DNA of 64,000 nt from Dactylonectria macrodidyma. Lineage: Eukaryota > Ascomycota > Sordariomycetes > Hypocreales > Nectriaceae. The DNA lies in assembly GCA_020744425.1 (NCBI GenBank), contig JAGMUV010000019.1:1116001-1180000 (forward strand). Direction: 5' to 3'. A program made the position numbers and the translations under genes. Below, in pieces: positions 12,178 through 22,916 of the stretch; positions within the stretch are counted from its first letter, which is position 1, and each line of letters opens with the position of its first letter. Under the pieces are notes generated by a model. It worked only from the letters and a program-made list of their open reading frames with translations. It had not been told where the DNA came from and did no database searches.

Positions 12178-12984
12178 TCACGAAGATGGGAACACCTTGT
12201 AGCCCTCGCCCTTGACGAACGCCTGCTGCCAAGGCCCCTGAGACTCCCCCTCAGAAAGCTCCACATAGAAGTCTGCGTGCGCTTCTCCATCAACATTGAA
12301 AATAGGCGACCCATCAGGCTTCCGTTGATCGGCATAGTAGAACCTGCACTTGTCAGTTTATACTCGATCTTGTTTGTCTTAAATAAGCTAGCGACGTACT
12401 TGAATCCTTGGTCTTTGTACACCGTCGCCGCGGTCTGAATGATGTGCGCCGTGGCCGACTTGCCGACGCCCAAATCGAGCAGTGGTGGGATTACGGTCGT
12501 GTTCAGGATGTTGCCCGTGTAGATGAAAGTTTTGGATGCAGAGCTGGGCAGCTTTGCGAATCCAAGGGCGGCTTGCTGGGCCGCGGCAAAGGCGCTGACC
12601 GTGTTGATGTTCAGAGATCGTGTAAAGTCGCCCACAGCAAGCGAGAGCGGGTCAGTAGGAGGGCTCGGGTTCACTGCTGCGGCTATTATCACGCCTTTAG
12701 TACCTATTCAAGACGAAATGTATGATTGATCTCATACCATTGTGAACAACGACGCTGGGGTGGTCGCCCAGCACACTCTTGACCTTGGAAAATGCACTGA
12801 CAACGGCATCTGGGCTGGACAAATCGGCGGCGATGTTGAGCTGATCAGAGCTGCTGTCTCCTTCGTTTTGTTTTCTCGATACGAGTGCAGCCTTGTATCC
12901 CTTTGCAATGAAGGCGCGGGCTACAGCCTGGCCGATGTTGGGCCCAGCGCCAAGAATGAGAACGATGGGAGCGACGGCGGACAT
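12178..12984 (-). CDS. Small SDR / NAD(P)-binding oxidoreductase
   Basis: Three exons (12984-12738, 12682-12400, 12343-12178) join in frame to give 231 aa. The N-terminus LILGAGPNIGQAVARAF is a glycine-rich nucleotide-binding loop. VVVHNAAAVNP, formed across the first splice, corresponds to the SDR NAG strand. SKTFIYTGNILN and TAHIIQTAATVY follow, and the end GFKFYYADQRKPDGSP plus DFYVELSEGESQGPW is a conserved tail in a fungal family of about 230 aa. The canonical YxxxK is not evident, so this is an atypical SDR. Substrate unknown. Confidence 0.85.
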
Positions 12985-13846
12985 GGTGGATGTGGATGGG
13001 TTTGATACAATTGATGCTGGCTAGATAGGTAAGATGATGGTAAAATTTAGAAGCACTGCATAGCGACAGAGCTGTTCTTTTATCAATCTAAGGCTGAAGA
13101 TAAACGTACGAGTCGACATGTCCTGCCAAACTATGTTGTCCATGTTCGACGCAGGACGCTCGGCAAGATTGGTAATCAGCGCGCGCGCAAGCTTTGGAAT
13201 CATGGCGTTTAGCTGCTGCCACCAACGACATCATTCTTCCGTCGGTAAACTCGGCGAAACAATGCCCAGACAAAATCAACTCCAGCGAATGCGGGGTAAT
13301 TTAATGGCCTTGAAGTGGTAGGCAGCCAGTCAGGAAGAAGGTTGCTACGCTGGACCTGAAGGCGTCATTTCAGCCTCATCGGTCTCATCTCATCTCATCG
13401 ACACCTTCGACAGACGAGATATCACCCCCACGCGGGGTCACCATATAAAACTCACGGCTCATCACGCTCACCGCATCTCTCAAAGAAAAGGGAGCAGCCT
13501 TCCCACTACACATTGGCAAGGGCATTGATTGGTCGGGCCTATCATTGTCCTTATGTTTGTGATAATTATGCTGATAAAGCAAAGGGGTGTTGGTGTGGGA
13601 CAACCGCGCGGCAAGGCTATTTGTAAGATCGGACAGACAGCGTAGCACCTGCATCATGCATATGTGGACGTAGCAGGTAGTGCACTATGTTGATCTGATC
13701 CTCCCTCTACGCAAGTATCTCATGCCAGCAAGAGAGTCTTGGATATCATTTTGACTATAATTAACTACTCCGTAATATTGCTCATTCACCCAATATATAC
13801 TCTCTTTCCGTTATCCAACAAGCAACTGCAACAGCTACGGCTTTAC
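12985..13846. other. Intergenic, no gene seen
   Basis: Upstream region of the small SDR and 3' flank of the glycosyltransferase. No coding support and no clear repeat. Confidence 0.5.
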
Positions 13847-16778
13847 TCATGCCGGTCGCATCGACTTCCATCTTTCTACTACCTCCTCCTTTTCAGCAGG
13901 CGTGGCCTTCCGGAAGTCATCGATACCTTGTCTCAATCTGATCAACAAGATTTCTGCCTTGAGTTTGCCCAGATGGCGGCGGGCAAATTCCTTCTCGATT
14001 CCCTTGAGCGTGTAGCCTGGCAAGCCAAATATTGCTGCGATTGTGTTAGCGTCATGCATGTCCTCCCCTCCCCCCCTTATTTTTTTTACTGCGCAATGAA
14101 ATCTTGCTCTGGTAGAAAGGACAAGATATAAGATAGAAGGAGACTTACAAGCACCAATGTTGTAAAAAAGTCCGATTCCGCCGTTCCATACGCCCTTGCC
14201 GAAACCTCTGGCACCCTCCTCCTTGGCGCCTTTATAAGGCTTGATGACGACTCCACTGAACGCGTCGTAGAATCCGAAAATGAACTCCTTTCCAGCCGCC
14301 CGTACGCCGCTTCCGAGGCCGGTAATTTCGTCGCGTCGCCGCACCTCGCTTGCGTTCATTGTATAGGATGGGAAGTTGTGAAAGCCGTTGGCAATGTTGT
14401 AAAAGAGCGCAACGGGCGCCTTGAGTCCTGCCTTGGCCACATCGGCAGTGAATCGCCCTGTAGCGCGCGCAATGTAGAAGGCCTTGCCATGGCGGCCTTG
14501 CTCCTGTGCTTTCCAGGAAGCCTTCCTCTTCTCATGCAAGGTGGGTGATCTTCTCAGCCTCTCAGCAACAGTTTCACCAGGGCGGAACGACTTGTGAACC
14601 ATCTTATGTGCAAGGTTTTCCATGTCTGTGGGAGTAAGGATATGCACGTTTTCGGAGTTATCGTATTTGGGGCCCTCGTTAGTAGTGCCTACATCTTTGG
14701 AACCGTCATCGCGGGGTTGGGTTGGGTCTGTTGATCCGGTGATAGTTTCCTGGTCTACATCGGTGTTTGCAGTGATGGTGTTCTGGTCCGCATCTGTAGG
14801 TGGCTCTGTGGAGGGCTGAGGCGTCGGTTTTGCTGCCTTGGCATGTTTTTTTGACCTAGGCCGGTCTTTCAAGCGGGAAGAGTACGTGATCCCAGCTGTG
14901 CCCAGAGTAGTCATGAAGTTGGAAGCTGCAGCCACCACGCCAATGATGGGATGTTCGGCTCCTTCATCAACATACCAGTGTTTATGCCGCAAGAGTTTGA
15001 CGTCTGATAGTTCAATCAAGCGCGTGGTGATGAGACATGCAAGGGCAAACCCGCTCAGATGCGCACCTGTTGGCTTGTGTCGCCAGATAGCACGCCGATC
15101 AGGGCATATATCGCAGTTAAACACGTCTGAGTTTAAATGTTCCTGGAAACCCACGACCGTTTCACCTGCTCCGTCTTCAACAGCGATGCGATCTGCCATT
15201 TCTTGCACCGCCAGCTGGACCTTTGGCTCCAGAGCAAGGATGATGCTGTCAGCTAGGCTGTCGGCTGTCATCTCCTTAAATGGCACGGGTGTTGGGCCGC
15301 CTCCAGCCCGTGCGATCATCTGACCCCAGAAAGGCTGATCACCAAAGAAGGGGACGACAACGGTGGGACGTCCAGCTGCAATACCAGCAGCTGTCGTGCC
15401 AGCACCGCCATGATGAACAACAGCAGACACGCGCTGGAAGAGCCAGTCGTGAGGGCAATTGCCGATGAGATACACATCATCGGGCACATCGTCACCGCCG
15501 CCGACACTACCCCAGCCTTTCGAAATAATGGCTCGGACGCCAGCAAGTTCAACAGCTTCGAAAATGAGCTGTGTGAGAGCCTGCGGGTCGTCGACGACAA
15601 TGGATCCAAATCCAATGTAGATGGGAGGAGGTCCACCTTCCAGGAACTGTACCAAATCGGGAGGCGGCGTGTATGAGTTTGCCAAGGAAAGAAAGGAAAA
15701 TCCTGTGACGCTGATGTGCGGGCCCCAATCAGATGGCTTCGGTATCAAGGATTGGGACCATAGATAGCTGTATGGAACCCGAAGTCTGGGTAGGAGTTGA
15801 TATCCCCACATGGGGCTGATGGGGTCAAGATGTAAGATCTGAGTTCGAAACTTGTTGATCAAATCACCCAATCTGTACGAATATTACCTGTCAGCATTTT
15901 AACTTGAATACGTGCATGCGGGGTGGTTGAACCTACCCTTGCCACGTCAGCAGCTCCATCATCATAAAAGACAAATAATTGGCGATGGCGGCGTCAGCCT
16001 GGCCATAAGTCATGGCAGCCAAGGGATGGGAGAATTTCTCGGTGGGCGACCAAGGCATGGTGAAGACCATGTGCAACGGGATGTTCAACTTCTCCGCGCA
16101 GTGGATATGGGCCATGGATGGCGGGTTAGCAAGGATAGCATCGGCGATGAAGAGATCTTTGGCGGACGCGACTTTCGAAGCCGTCACTCGCTCTCCCATG
16201 CCATTTCCAGCCTCGATGCAACTTCGCCAGCAGCCATAGATAATGTCCCACATCTCCTTGCGTCGTTTTCCAATGTCGCCGGCCTTGACGCTTTCGCGGT
16301 TGGGCAGCAAACCGGGGTTCTTGACCATGTAGGCCATAAGAGCCTCTGGGTCACCGCCGATGCTGAAGAATTCGAGGCCCTGGGACTCGACAAAGTCCTT
16401 GAAGACGGGGTGGGTGCAGATGCGCACGCGATGACCATACGGCGGGCTAGACAGCAGCTTGGCGATGGGAATAAATGGCTGCACGTCACCCCGCGACCCG
16501 ACGATGTGGATGGCGATGTTCAGTCGCGGGCCCGTAGGTGGCTTTGGCGGTTCTGGAAGAATGACACTGCTAAACCTCCTTGGCCTGGGACGTTCTGGCG
16601 CTACCAACAGTGATCCTTGAGCTTTCCTACACCAGGCCTCCAGCGATTCCGGACTGTCGTGGAACTGGACGTTGACGCGACCGTCGTCGCCGACATTGCC
16701 AGAGGTCTGATTTTTGGTGTCGCCATCGCCAATTGTAACGTTGCCGAGGCCATTGGACTTGGTGCGTGCGAGGGACAT
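13847..16778 (-). CDS. UDP-glucose:sterol glucosyltransferase-like protein with Vps13-like C-terminus
   Basis: Three exons (16778-15937, 15872-14149, 14034-13847) give 917 aa. The GT1/GT28 N-domain starts near residue 85 with LNIAIHIVGSRGDVQPFIPI. The donor-site domain includes PIYIGFGSIVVDDP and the signature VVHHGGAGTTAAGIAAGRPT near residue 435, then FFGDQPFWG. Unlike Atg26 there is no visible PH or GRAM domain in front. A low-complexity Thr/Asp/Pro linker follows. The last 180 residues carry glycine-spaced repeats (FYDAFSGVVIKPYKGAKEEG, RGFGKGVWNGGIGLFYNIGA, FGLPGYTLKGIEKEF). These resemble the amphipathic lipid-binding C-terminal region of Vps13/Atg2. The likely role is glucosylation of sterol or lipid at membranes; the acceptor is not determined. 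Confidence 0.9.
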
Positions 16779-17472
16779 CGTCGCTGCGTGCGCGATGCCT
16801 CGTCGCTGACGCCGAGGGTTAATGAAGGTTGAAGTGACGAGGAGTGATGGACATCAGCAGGAGAAGATTAACTCCGAGGATGAACGACGTGACGAGAGAG
16901 AAATAGGTGAAAAAAAAGTACCGGATGACGGGGATAAGCGCGCTATGCAGTAGTTGGAAAGGTGATGCAGTGAGACTCGGTTAGAGAGATTCAGATGAAT
17001 TGAGGCGGCCACAGCGCAGTTGATGCGTTGGGTGCTCAGCTCGACCGAGGCATCATCCGCTCTGCCCGTGTTGTCGCAGCAGCCAGCAGTTTTGGGCGTA
17101 ACAAGTCGTCGCAGCAATCGAGTCGGATATTTGTCGTCACAAGTTCCCGACGGGAGATCCAGGTCAGGCGGCGTGCTTTTTTGCTCCTGGAATCGAGAGC
17201 GAGCACAAGACGCGCTGACATCAGACGTGGGTACAGATAAATCGTTTGCCCATTTGAGTTTGATTACGGTTGCATCACGTCTAGCGACTTTAGGTGAGGA
17301 CTCGGCGCGCTCGCCGGACCGGACTTTTTGCAGGCCCGAGCGTTCCGTGCCGCCAAACCAGAGGGAGGATAGATAGGCTCTGGGATTTCTCCTGGACAGC
17401 GACAGCCATCACCAGCTCGCGACTGCATCAAATTCGCAGAATCCGGCTCTCCCGTCATTCTCGCTTCTCGCC
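16779..17472. promoter_or_regulatory. Shared divergent promoter region
   Basis: 694 bp separate the glycosyltransferase (minus) and the DUF2985 gene (plus), which are transcribed divergently. No TATA box is obvious. It contains pyrimidine-rich stretches before the plus-strand ATG. No separate gene is supported. Confidence 0.4.
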
Positions 17473-18935
17473 ATGGCCGAGGCATCCCCATCAGCGCCCG
17501 GCAGCAGCAGCAGCAATGGCATCGTCGGCCGAGTGCGGGGCGCGTCCCTCTCGCTCATCAACGCGAACCCCCAGCTGGGCATGTGGCAGGCCACCGGCTG
17601 TGCCATCGCTCAAGCACCGAACCTGACGGAGCTTCGGGATGCCGGATCTGGTGGCGACAACATCGCCTTCAACGCCCAGGGCCATTCTGCCCGCATCGCT
17701 GTCCACGACGTCGATGGTGGCCTGGCTCTGGTCCGTACCAACAGCCGTCGTCCGACTTTTACCACGCCCAATTTCGACAAGGACCCTGCTCAGGAACCCG
17801 CCGTCATCCAGGAGGTCGACGAGCCCGTGCCGGAAATTACGGGGGCGAGCAGCAACCAGCAACAAGCCCATTGGAATTTGCGCGAGAAGCATCAACATCT
17901 CCGCCAACGCCGCCACAGCCTCTATGAGAAGCACAAAGGCGATGCAAAAGAGAAGTGGGGTCCTACCATTCTAAATGGACTAAAAGCTTTTTGGAAGTTT
18001 TTCAAGACTCCATCGGGATTCCTAATCACTATTTACGGTCTCAATATCGTTGTATGTACTGCTGTCAACCCTCTCTACTGCGGCTCATACTTTTTCTTGG
18101 TCGCGTGATGAATTAAACGCTGACATGAATTATAGGCTTGGGGTGTAAGTCCAACTTTCTCGTGACTCTCACATGAGCGGCCGAGCACAGCTTTTACCCA
18201 CATGAACATGTCTGTCCTTGTCCAATCCAAACAGTCTCTAACAGTCGGCTTTTTTCTAGGCGATGCTTTTCTTTTTGCTTCTCAAAGCTGCCCCCGCTAT
18301 GAATCACCCCAGTGCGGACGATAACAGCTCGCCTCGCAAGATCTGGCTAGAGATTTGCAGCCAGATCCTAAATGCCCTCTTCTGCGTCACGGCATTTGGC
18401 CTGGCACCTTGGCGCTTCCGCGACCTCTACAACTTCGAACGCGCTGCTCACTTTAAAAATCAAGCCGCCATGCTGAAGCTAGCCGAGCAGAACAAGTCGT
18501 GGTTCCGCCCACCAGCCTGGGCCACCAAGAGTGAGACAGGCGAAACTACAGACAGCATAGAAATCGCAAGGCCGTCCCTTGTCCGTTCCTCGACCTTTAC
18601 AGGAAAGTGTGCGCCTCCAACCGCCCTTTGGAAACTAGGCTTCACTATTTGGATGATGGTTTTGAATACACTGCTACAAGTTGTCCTGTGTTACTACATG
18701 TGGGCTTATAACCGAATCAATAGGCCGGTGAGTCAATATCGCCCAACATATACCCCTTCCGATCGAAGGAACCTAGGGCTGCCGACTAACTTGATTAAAG
18801 ACATGGGCCACCGGCACGTTTATTGCATTGGGGTGCGCTGTCGGTATGTTTGCAGGTTTAATGTCATGGTGGGAGGGCCGCAAGGTTAAGAAGATTGAGG
18901 GACCTCAAGTGGAGATCGTCAAGGAAGACGTGTAG
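17473..18935 (+). CDS. DUF2985 multi-pass membrane protein with 9-nt microexon
   Basis: Four exons: 17473-18051, a 9-nt microexon at 18136-18144 (gcttggggt, Ala-Trp-Gly), 18260-18727 and 18801-18935, giving 396 aa. The N-terminus is a soluble, poorly conserved region. The conserved core begins at TPSGFLITIYGLNIV and continues across the microexon into AWG and AMLFFLLLKAAPAMN. Then come KIWLEICSQILNALFCVTAF, the APWRFRDLYN motif, a linker, LWKLGFTIWMMVLNTLLQVV and TFIALGCAVGMFAGLMSWWE. This pattern is the fungal DUF2985 family of plasma-membrane or ER proteins of unknown function. The microexon restores the conserved AWG, which supports it. Confidence 0.88.
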
Positions 18936-19258
18936 GATAGTAGAAAGATCCTAAAATAGTATTTGTTCCGTCATTGAGAACGAAATTGTTTACATCCGAG
19001 CTGAATGCCCATCCTTTGCCGCCCTCGGCGAGTCTTGACTCTTGAGGCAATAGCTTGAGACGACTCGGCAAATCAATAGTTTGTAGTACACCTGTGAGTT
19101 TTATCTTCATCATCTAATCCTTCATCCTGTCAAATTGAAGCAATTGAACAATGCTAGATGCTCGGTTGCCGATATCCTTTCAATCTGAATAGTCTGCTGC
19201 ATTCTTTTTCGTTCTTAATCTGGGACTGTTTTGTTTATTGCATAGCCAGTGTATCTGA

Positions 19259-20897
19259 TCAACGGAGCTGGCTCTCTACAAGCATGTCAAAATCGCTTTC
19301 TCCTGCGACTTCTCCATCTGCCGTGCCTATCAGAGCAAATCGGATCTCTTTTGCCTCATTAAGCAGACTCTGAGATCTCTTTGCATCATCTAGATCTGCT
19401 GATCTTTCTATAGCCATCGAAAGCATGTACTTGACCCGAGCGAACTCGCAAGGCGAAGACCCGCGCAGCTCGTGAATATCGTGGCTTATTTGGAGGCAAT
19501 TCCTACATGAATAAATTAGCATCAATGTAAGGCGATTGCTAACTGCGGCAAGACTAAATACTGGTTGACCCACCTGGCAGTTGTTGCATTTCCTTGCTGC
19601 ATGCAGATGCAGCCGATCTTGTAGTGACAGGCGGCATCGAGCAATTCCTGATATGGTGTACCTTGTTTGATGGCCATGACCGACTTTAAGAAGCCCTCTC
19701 TAGCCTTTCCAAGCTCTCCTCGAGCTCTCAGAAGAAGTGATCTGTGGTATTCGATGCTAAATCAACACGTTAGACGGATGTAGCAGACTGCCGTGGATGG
19801 TGCATGCTGCTTACTGGATTGCCATAAGCCAGTCCTCGTTTAGAGCGTCAGCGCCATCAATGAGCACAGCCGCCTCATCGAATCGTTTAAGGAAAGTCAA
19901 GGTACGGCCAGTGTTCAATCTGTTCATTCTCAAAGCATGACGCGGCATGTTATCTTCGCCGCCAAACAAGGCCATGCAATCCGCGTGCGTCTGCAGGGCG
20001 AGCTCAGAGTCCCCCATGCTGAGCTGAATATTCTCTAGATTGTTGAAGGCGCTCCAGGCGTCGGCTTTGATCCGCTCCCGGATGCTTTTGCTTTCAAGCA
20101 TGAACGTTAATGCCTTGGTGAAGTCCCCACGCTGGGCCCAGAGTCGCGAGGCGCAGTTGCAGAGCTGTCCATAGTGGCGAGGTTCTCGGTCAATGAACCC
20201 TATCAGACGAGCAGAATCCATGGCAATAGTTACAATAGGCTCGAGCTCCCTAGGTTGATGGACTTCGACGCAGTACCAGGACGCATTGAGTAGCAAGACA
20301 CAAAAGTCATCCGAAGGTCGTAGCTCCACCGCGCCTCGCTTGAGTCGAAAATTGCCCCTCAGTGCATAAACATGCGTATGAATTCTGCGCACATCGGCAG
20401 TCGCTCGCCGTATCGCTCATCTTGCTGATGCGGGAAGGCCAAGCAAAGCAAATTGATAACAAGATCGAAGAGGGTTTGCCGGTCCCCAGCCTCAGCGTAA
20501 TGCTGGCACTCGACCTGGACAAGGTGATGGATGGCAAGCTAATCTCCGTCTTCATTTCATTGAATGAGAGATAAGTCAATGAGTTCTTGGATATACTCTG
20601 ATACCCTGTAGTGTAACTGCCAGTCACGAAAGGCGCTTCAGTGGGCATTACACACAGAAATTCCTTATGCAGGAACTGGATCGAATCCGGCAACTCGACT
20701 TCTTCGCCAACCAGAAAGAGATCCTCGGGAATCTGGTCAGGCTGAAGAAAAACAAAACCGATAGGATCGTTATTACTTCCTGGCTCAAGGATTGAAACGA
20801 AACTAGAAAGACAGTGCTCATGGAGAGGGCATATCCACCATGAAGACAGGGTCAAGCTTCTTGTGGATTTCTCTTGGAAACTTCTAATACGTCGCAA
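19259..20897 (-). pseudogene. TPR-like protein gene, frame broken in the 5' half
   Basis: The 3' part is well supported. Exons 20340-ish to 19815, 19756-19574 and 19502-19259 join in phase and encode helical TPR-type repeats (LWAQRGDFTKALTFMLESKS, AFNNLENIQLSMGDSELALQ, GELGKAREGFLKS). Upstream, a protein-like frame from about 20860 (ILEPGSNNDPIGFVFLQPDQ, VELPDSIQFLHKE) cannot be joined to it. Around 20510 coding sense seems to move to another frame (VECQHYAEAGDRQTLFDLV). It then meets a stop at about 20365, where the 3' exon frame takes over, without a usable GT-AG intron. Either the gene is decaying or there are sequence errors. No specific function; a scaffold or signalling TPR protein is the most that can be said. 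Confidence 0.5.
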
Positions 20898-21307
20898 GAA
20901 GCTTTTTCACAGTCAAGCGACTCTTAAACGCCATTGAGCACGTCTGGATCCTGGACAAATTTCACAGAGCGGCTTGAAAGAGGCGCCATCGCCTCGCAGT
21001 TGCTAACAGATACGTAATGCTGCATTGCCGCCCAACAAGGCTCATGCGCGGTGGAGGAAGGTAAGTTATTCTTGTGCCTTCCAGCTCCCCTCACCCTCAG
21101 TTAGCCCATTGAGCCTAATTCTCCTTCCGACCGTCACTAACACGGTCATTCGCACAGTCCCACTGCAACCACCGACGTGAAGCTTCATCATCATTTCGTG
21201 GCATGATTGATCTGCTCCACAAAGTCTGTCAACACTTGAAGAATAACACCGAAAACATGAGCGGAGCGGGCAAGAATCTCTCGTCATAGGTCTGCCAGCC
21301 ATCCAGA

Positions 21308-22278
21308 GTGTCAAAACTGCCTCCTTACGTCCATTCTAGGGGCAAATTGTGGGTTGGCTTGGCTTTAGTGAAAGCGCTGGTGAAGCGACAGTATCGGGTC
21401 TGTGGCACTGTTCGCCCGCAAACTATGGATGACGAGTCTGTCAACGATGTCAGTGTACCTCGGAAAAGAGTTCTTGGCTTTCTCATCGCTGACACACTTC
21501 TTTATCTCATCAGCTCGCTACAACAGGTGCCCAGGTTATGCCGCTTGACTACACTAACGGGGATTCGATTACCACAGCTGCAATAACCCTCGAGAGCGCC
21601 GTGGAACACCTAGACGTGGTTGTTAATTGTGGAGGTGAGCCAAAAAAAAAAAAAAAAAAAACCTCCCCCCGCTTCATCTCGCTGGGGATGGAGTAAGTGA
21701 ATGTATTCTAACATGGACGAACTAAGGCGTAAATACGAAGCCAAGACAATGGGACGGCGGAGAAACTGCCAATGTAGTGCTCGACAAGTTCAAGATCATG
21801 GCCTTGGTGAGCAGCATAGCCGCGAAAACCTCATCGCGCTGACCCTAACCCCAGGGGCCTTTTTTGGCCACCATGAGCCTCCTTCCTCTACTGAAGAAGA
21901 GCGAATTGGGCAAGGTCCTGATCGTCTCTTCCGACTTGGCTTCGATTACAAGCAGGTGTCTCCGCTAGCAAGGATTCAGTTCGCTGGGAGACCAATACAC
22001 CAGCTCAAGATAGCTACGGGGGCCGACTAAGCTACCGCATGGCTAAAGTAGCACTCAACCAACAGACCGCGAGTCTCGTTGCCGACTTTCGAGCCCAAGG
22101 CATCAACGTCGCCCTGGCCGCGGTGCACCCTGGCCGCGTGCCCACGCGAATGAGTGGAGGCAACGAAAGCGTGGATTTGGCCGAGTCAACCGAAGGCATG
22201 GTCAAGATTGTGGAGGATCTGACTGTTGAAAACTCTGGGCGCTTCTTGTACTACACTGGTGAACAATTGCCCTGGTGA
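21308..22278 (+). pseudogene. Short-chain dehydrogenase, frameshifted
   Basis: Homology-like sense is continuous but the frame is not. The N-terminal cofactor loop (GANCG) and the following VGLALVKALVKRQYRVCGTV lie in different frames at about 21350. No ATG precedes in the right frame. Introns at 21448-21510, 21635-21739 and 21806-21855 join the next parts: LDYTNGDSITTAA, LDVVVNCGG, VVLDKFKIMALGP and GKVLIVSSDLASITS. A one-base shift at about 21950 then separates this from SASKDSVRWETN. The end is intact: LSYRMAKVALNQQTASLVAD holds YxxxK, then VALAAVHPGRV and GRFLYYTGEQLPW. The family is the fungal C-factor-like SDRs. Two frame breaks and a lost start indicate a pseudogene. Confidence 0.65.
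21642..21661. repeat. Poly-A homopolymer (20 A)
   Basis: A run of 20 A lies just after a splice donor (ggaggtgagcc) in the SDR pseudogene and is followed by a C-run. It is within an inferred intron, so it does not itself alter coding. Confidence 0.85.
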
Positions 22279-22916
22279 TTGCTGTCTCGAGGAGATTGCA
22301 ATTCTGCATTCACAGGGACTACAACAGGGCAATGTTACAGACTTTCAATCCAGGTAGTGTGTCTGGGCTGTGGGCTCACTAATTAGCTAGAAAAGACCAG
22401 ACGTTTAATTAGCCAGCTGCACTAAGTGCCACTAGTCTTGATTAGGCTATCGATAAGGGTATCACATATTGGCCTAGAATACAAGGCTGAGGTTACCCAG
22501 ACTGAGATAGAAATCAATCACCTTCTTGCCCACTTTAATTTTGAGCTTTGGAAAAAAATTTAATATCATTATGATGAGAATTGTCTGATCCAGCTACACA
22601 ACACAGTTGATTGAGTGACGAGTCGTTATTCTCCGGCCAAGCCTCTGGAAATAGTGATCACCGCAGCCCTCGATGGCGATCGCAGGGCGTTGTAGTAAAA
22701 TACATCGAAAATCTATTAAGTGCCCTAAAAATGGATTTATATCTATACCTCTGGCATAGAGACTTTTAATTTTGGAACACGTCATCGTCATTCAGCGTTA
22801 TGAGCTACATATTGTCGATTGTGTGGATCACACCAACTGGTTGGATTGCTCAAGAGTAACGAGCCCGCAGTCTCGTTTCCGCCACAAGTTCGCGTAAAGG
22901 TTCTTGTAATTGTGCG
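22279..22916. other. AT-rich intergenic stretch, no gene seen
   Basis: TA-rich sequence with no coding sense on either strand. The TpA richness could reflect old RIP-type mutation, but by eye I can identify no parent element. Confidence 0.4.
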
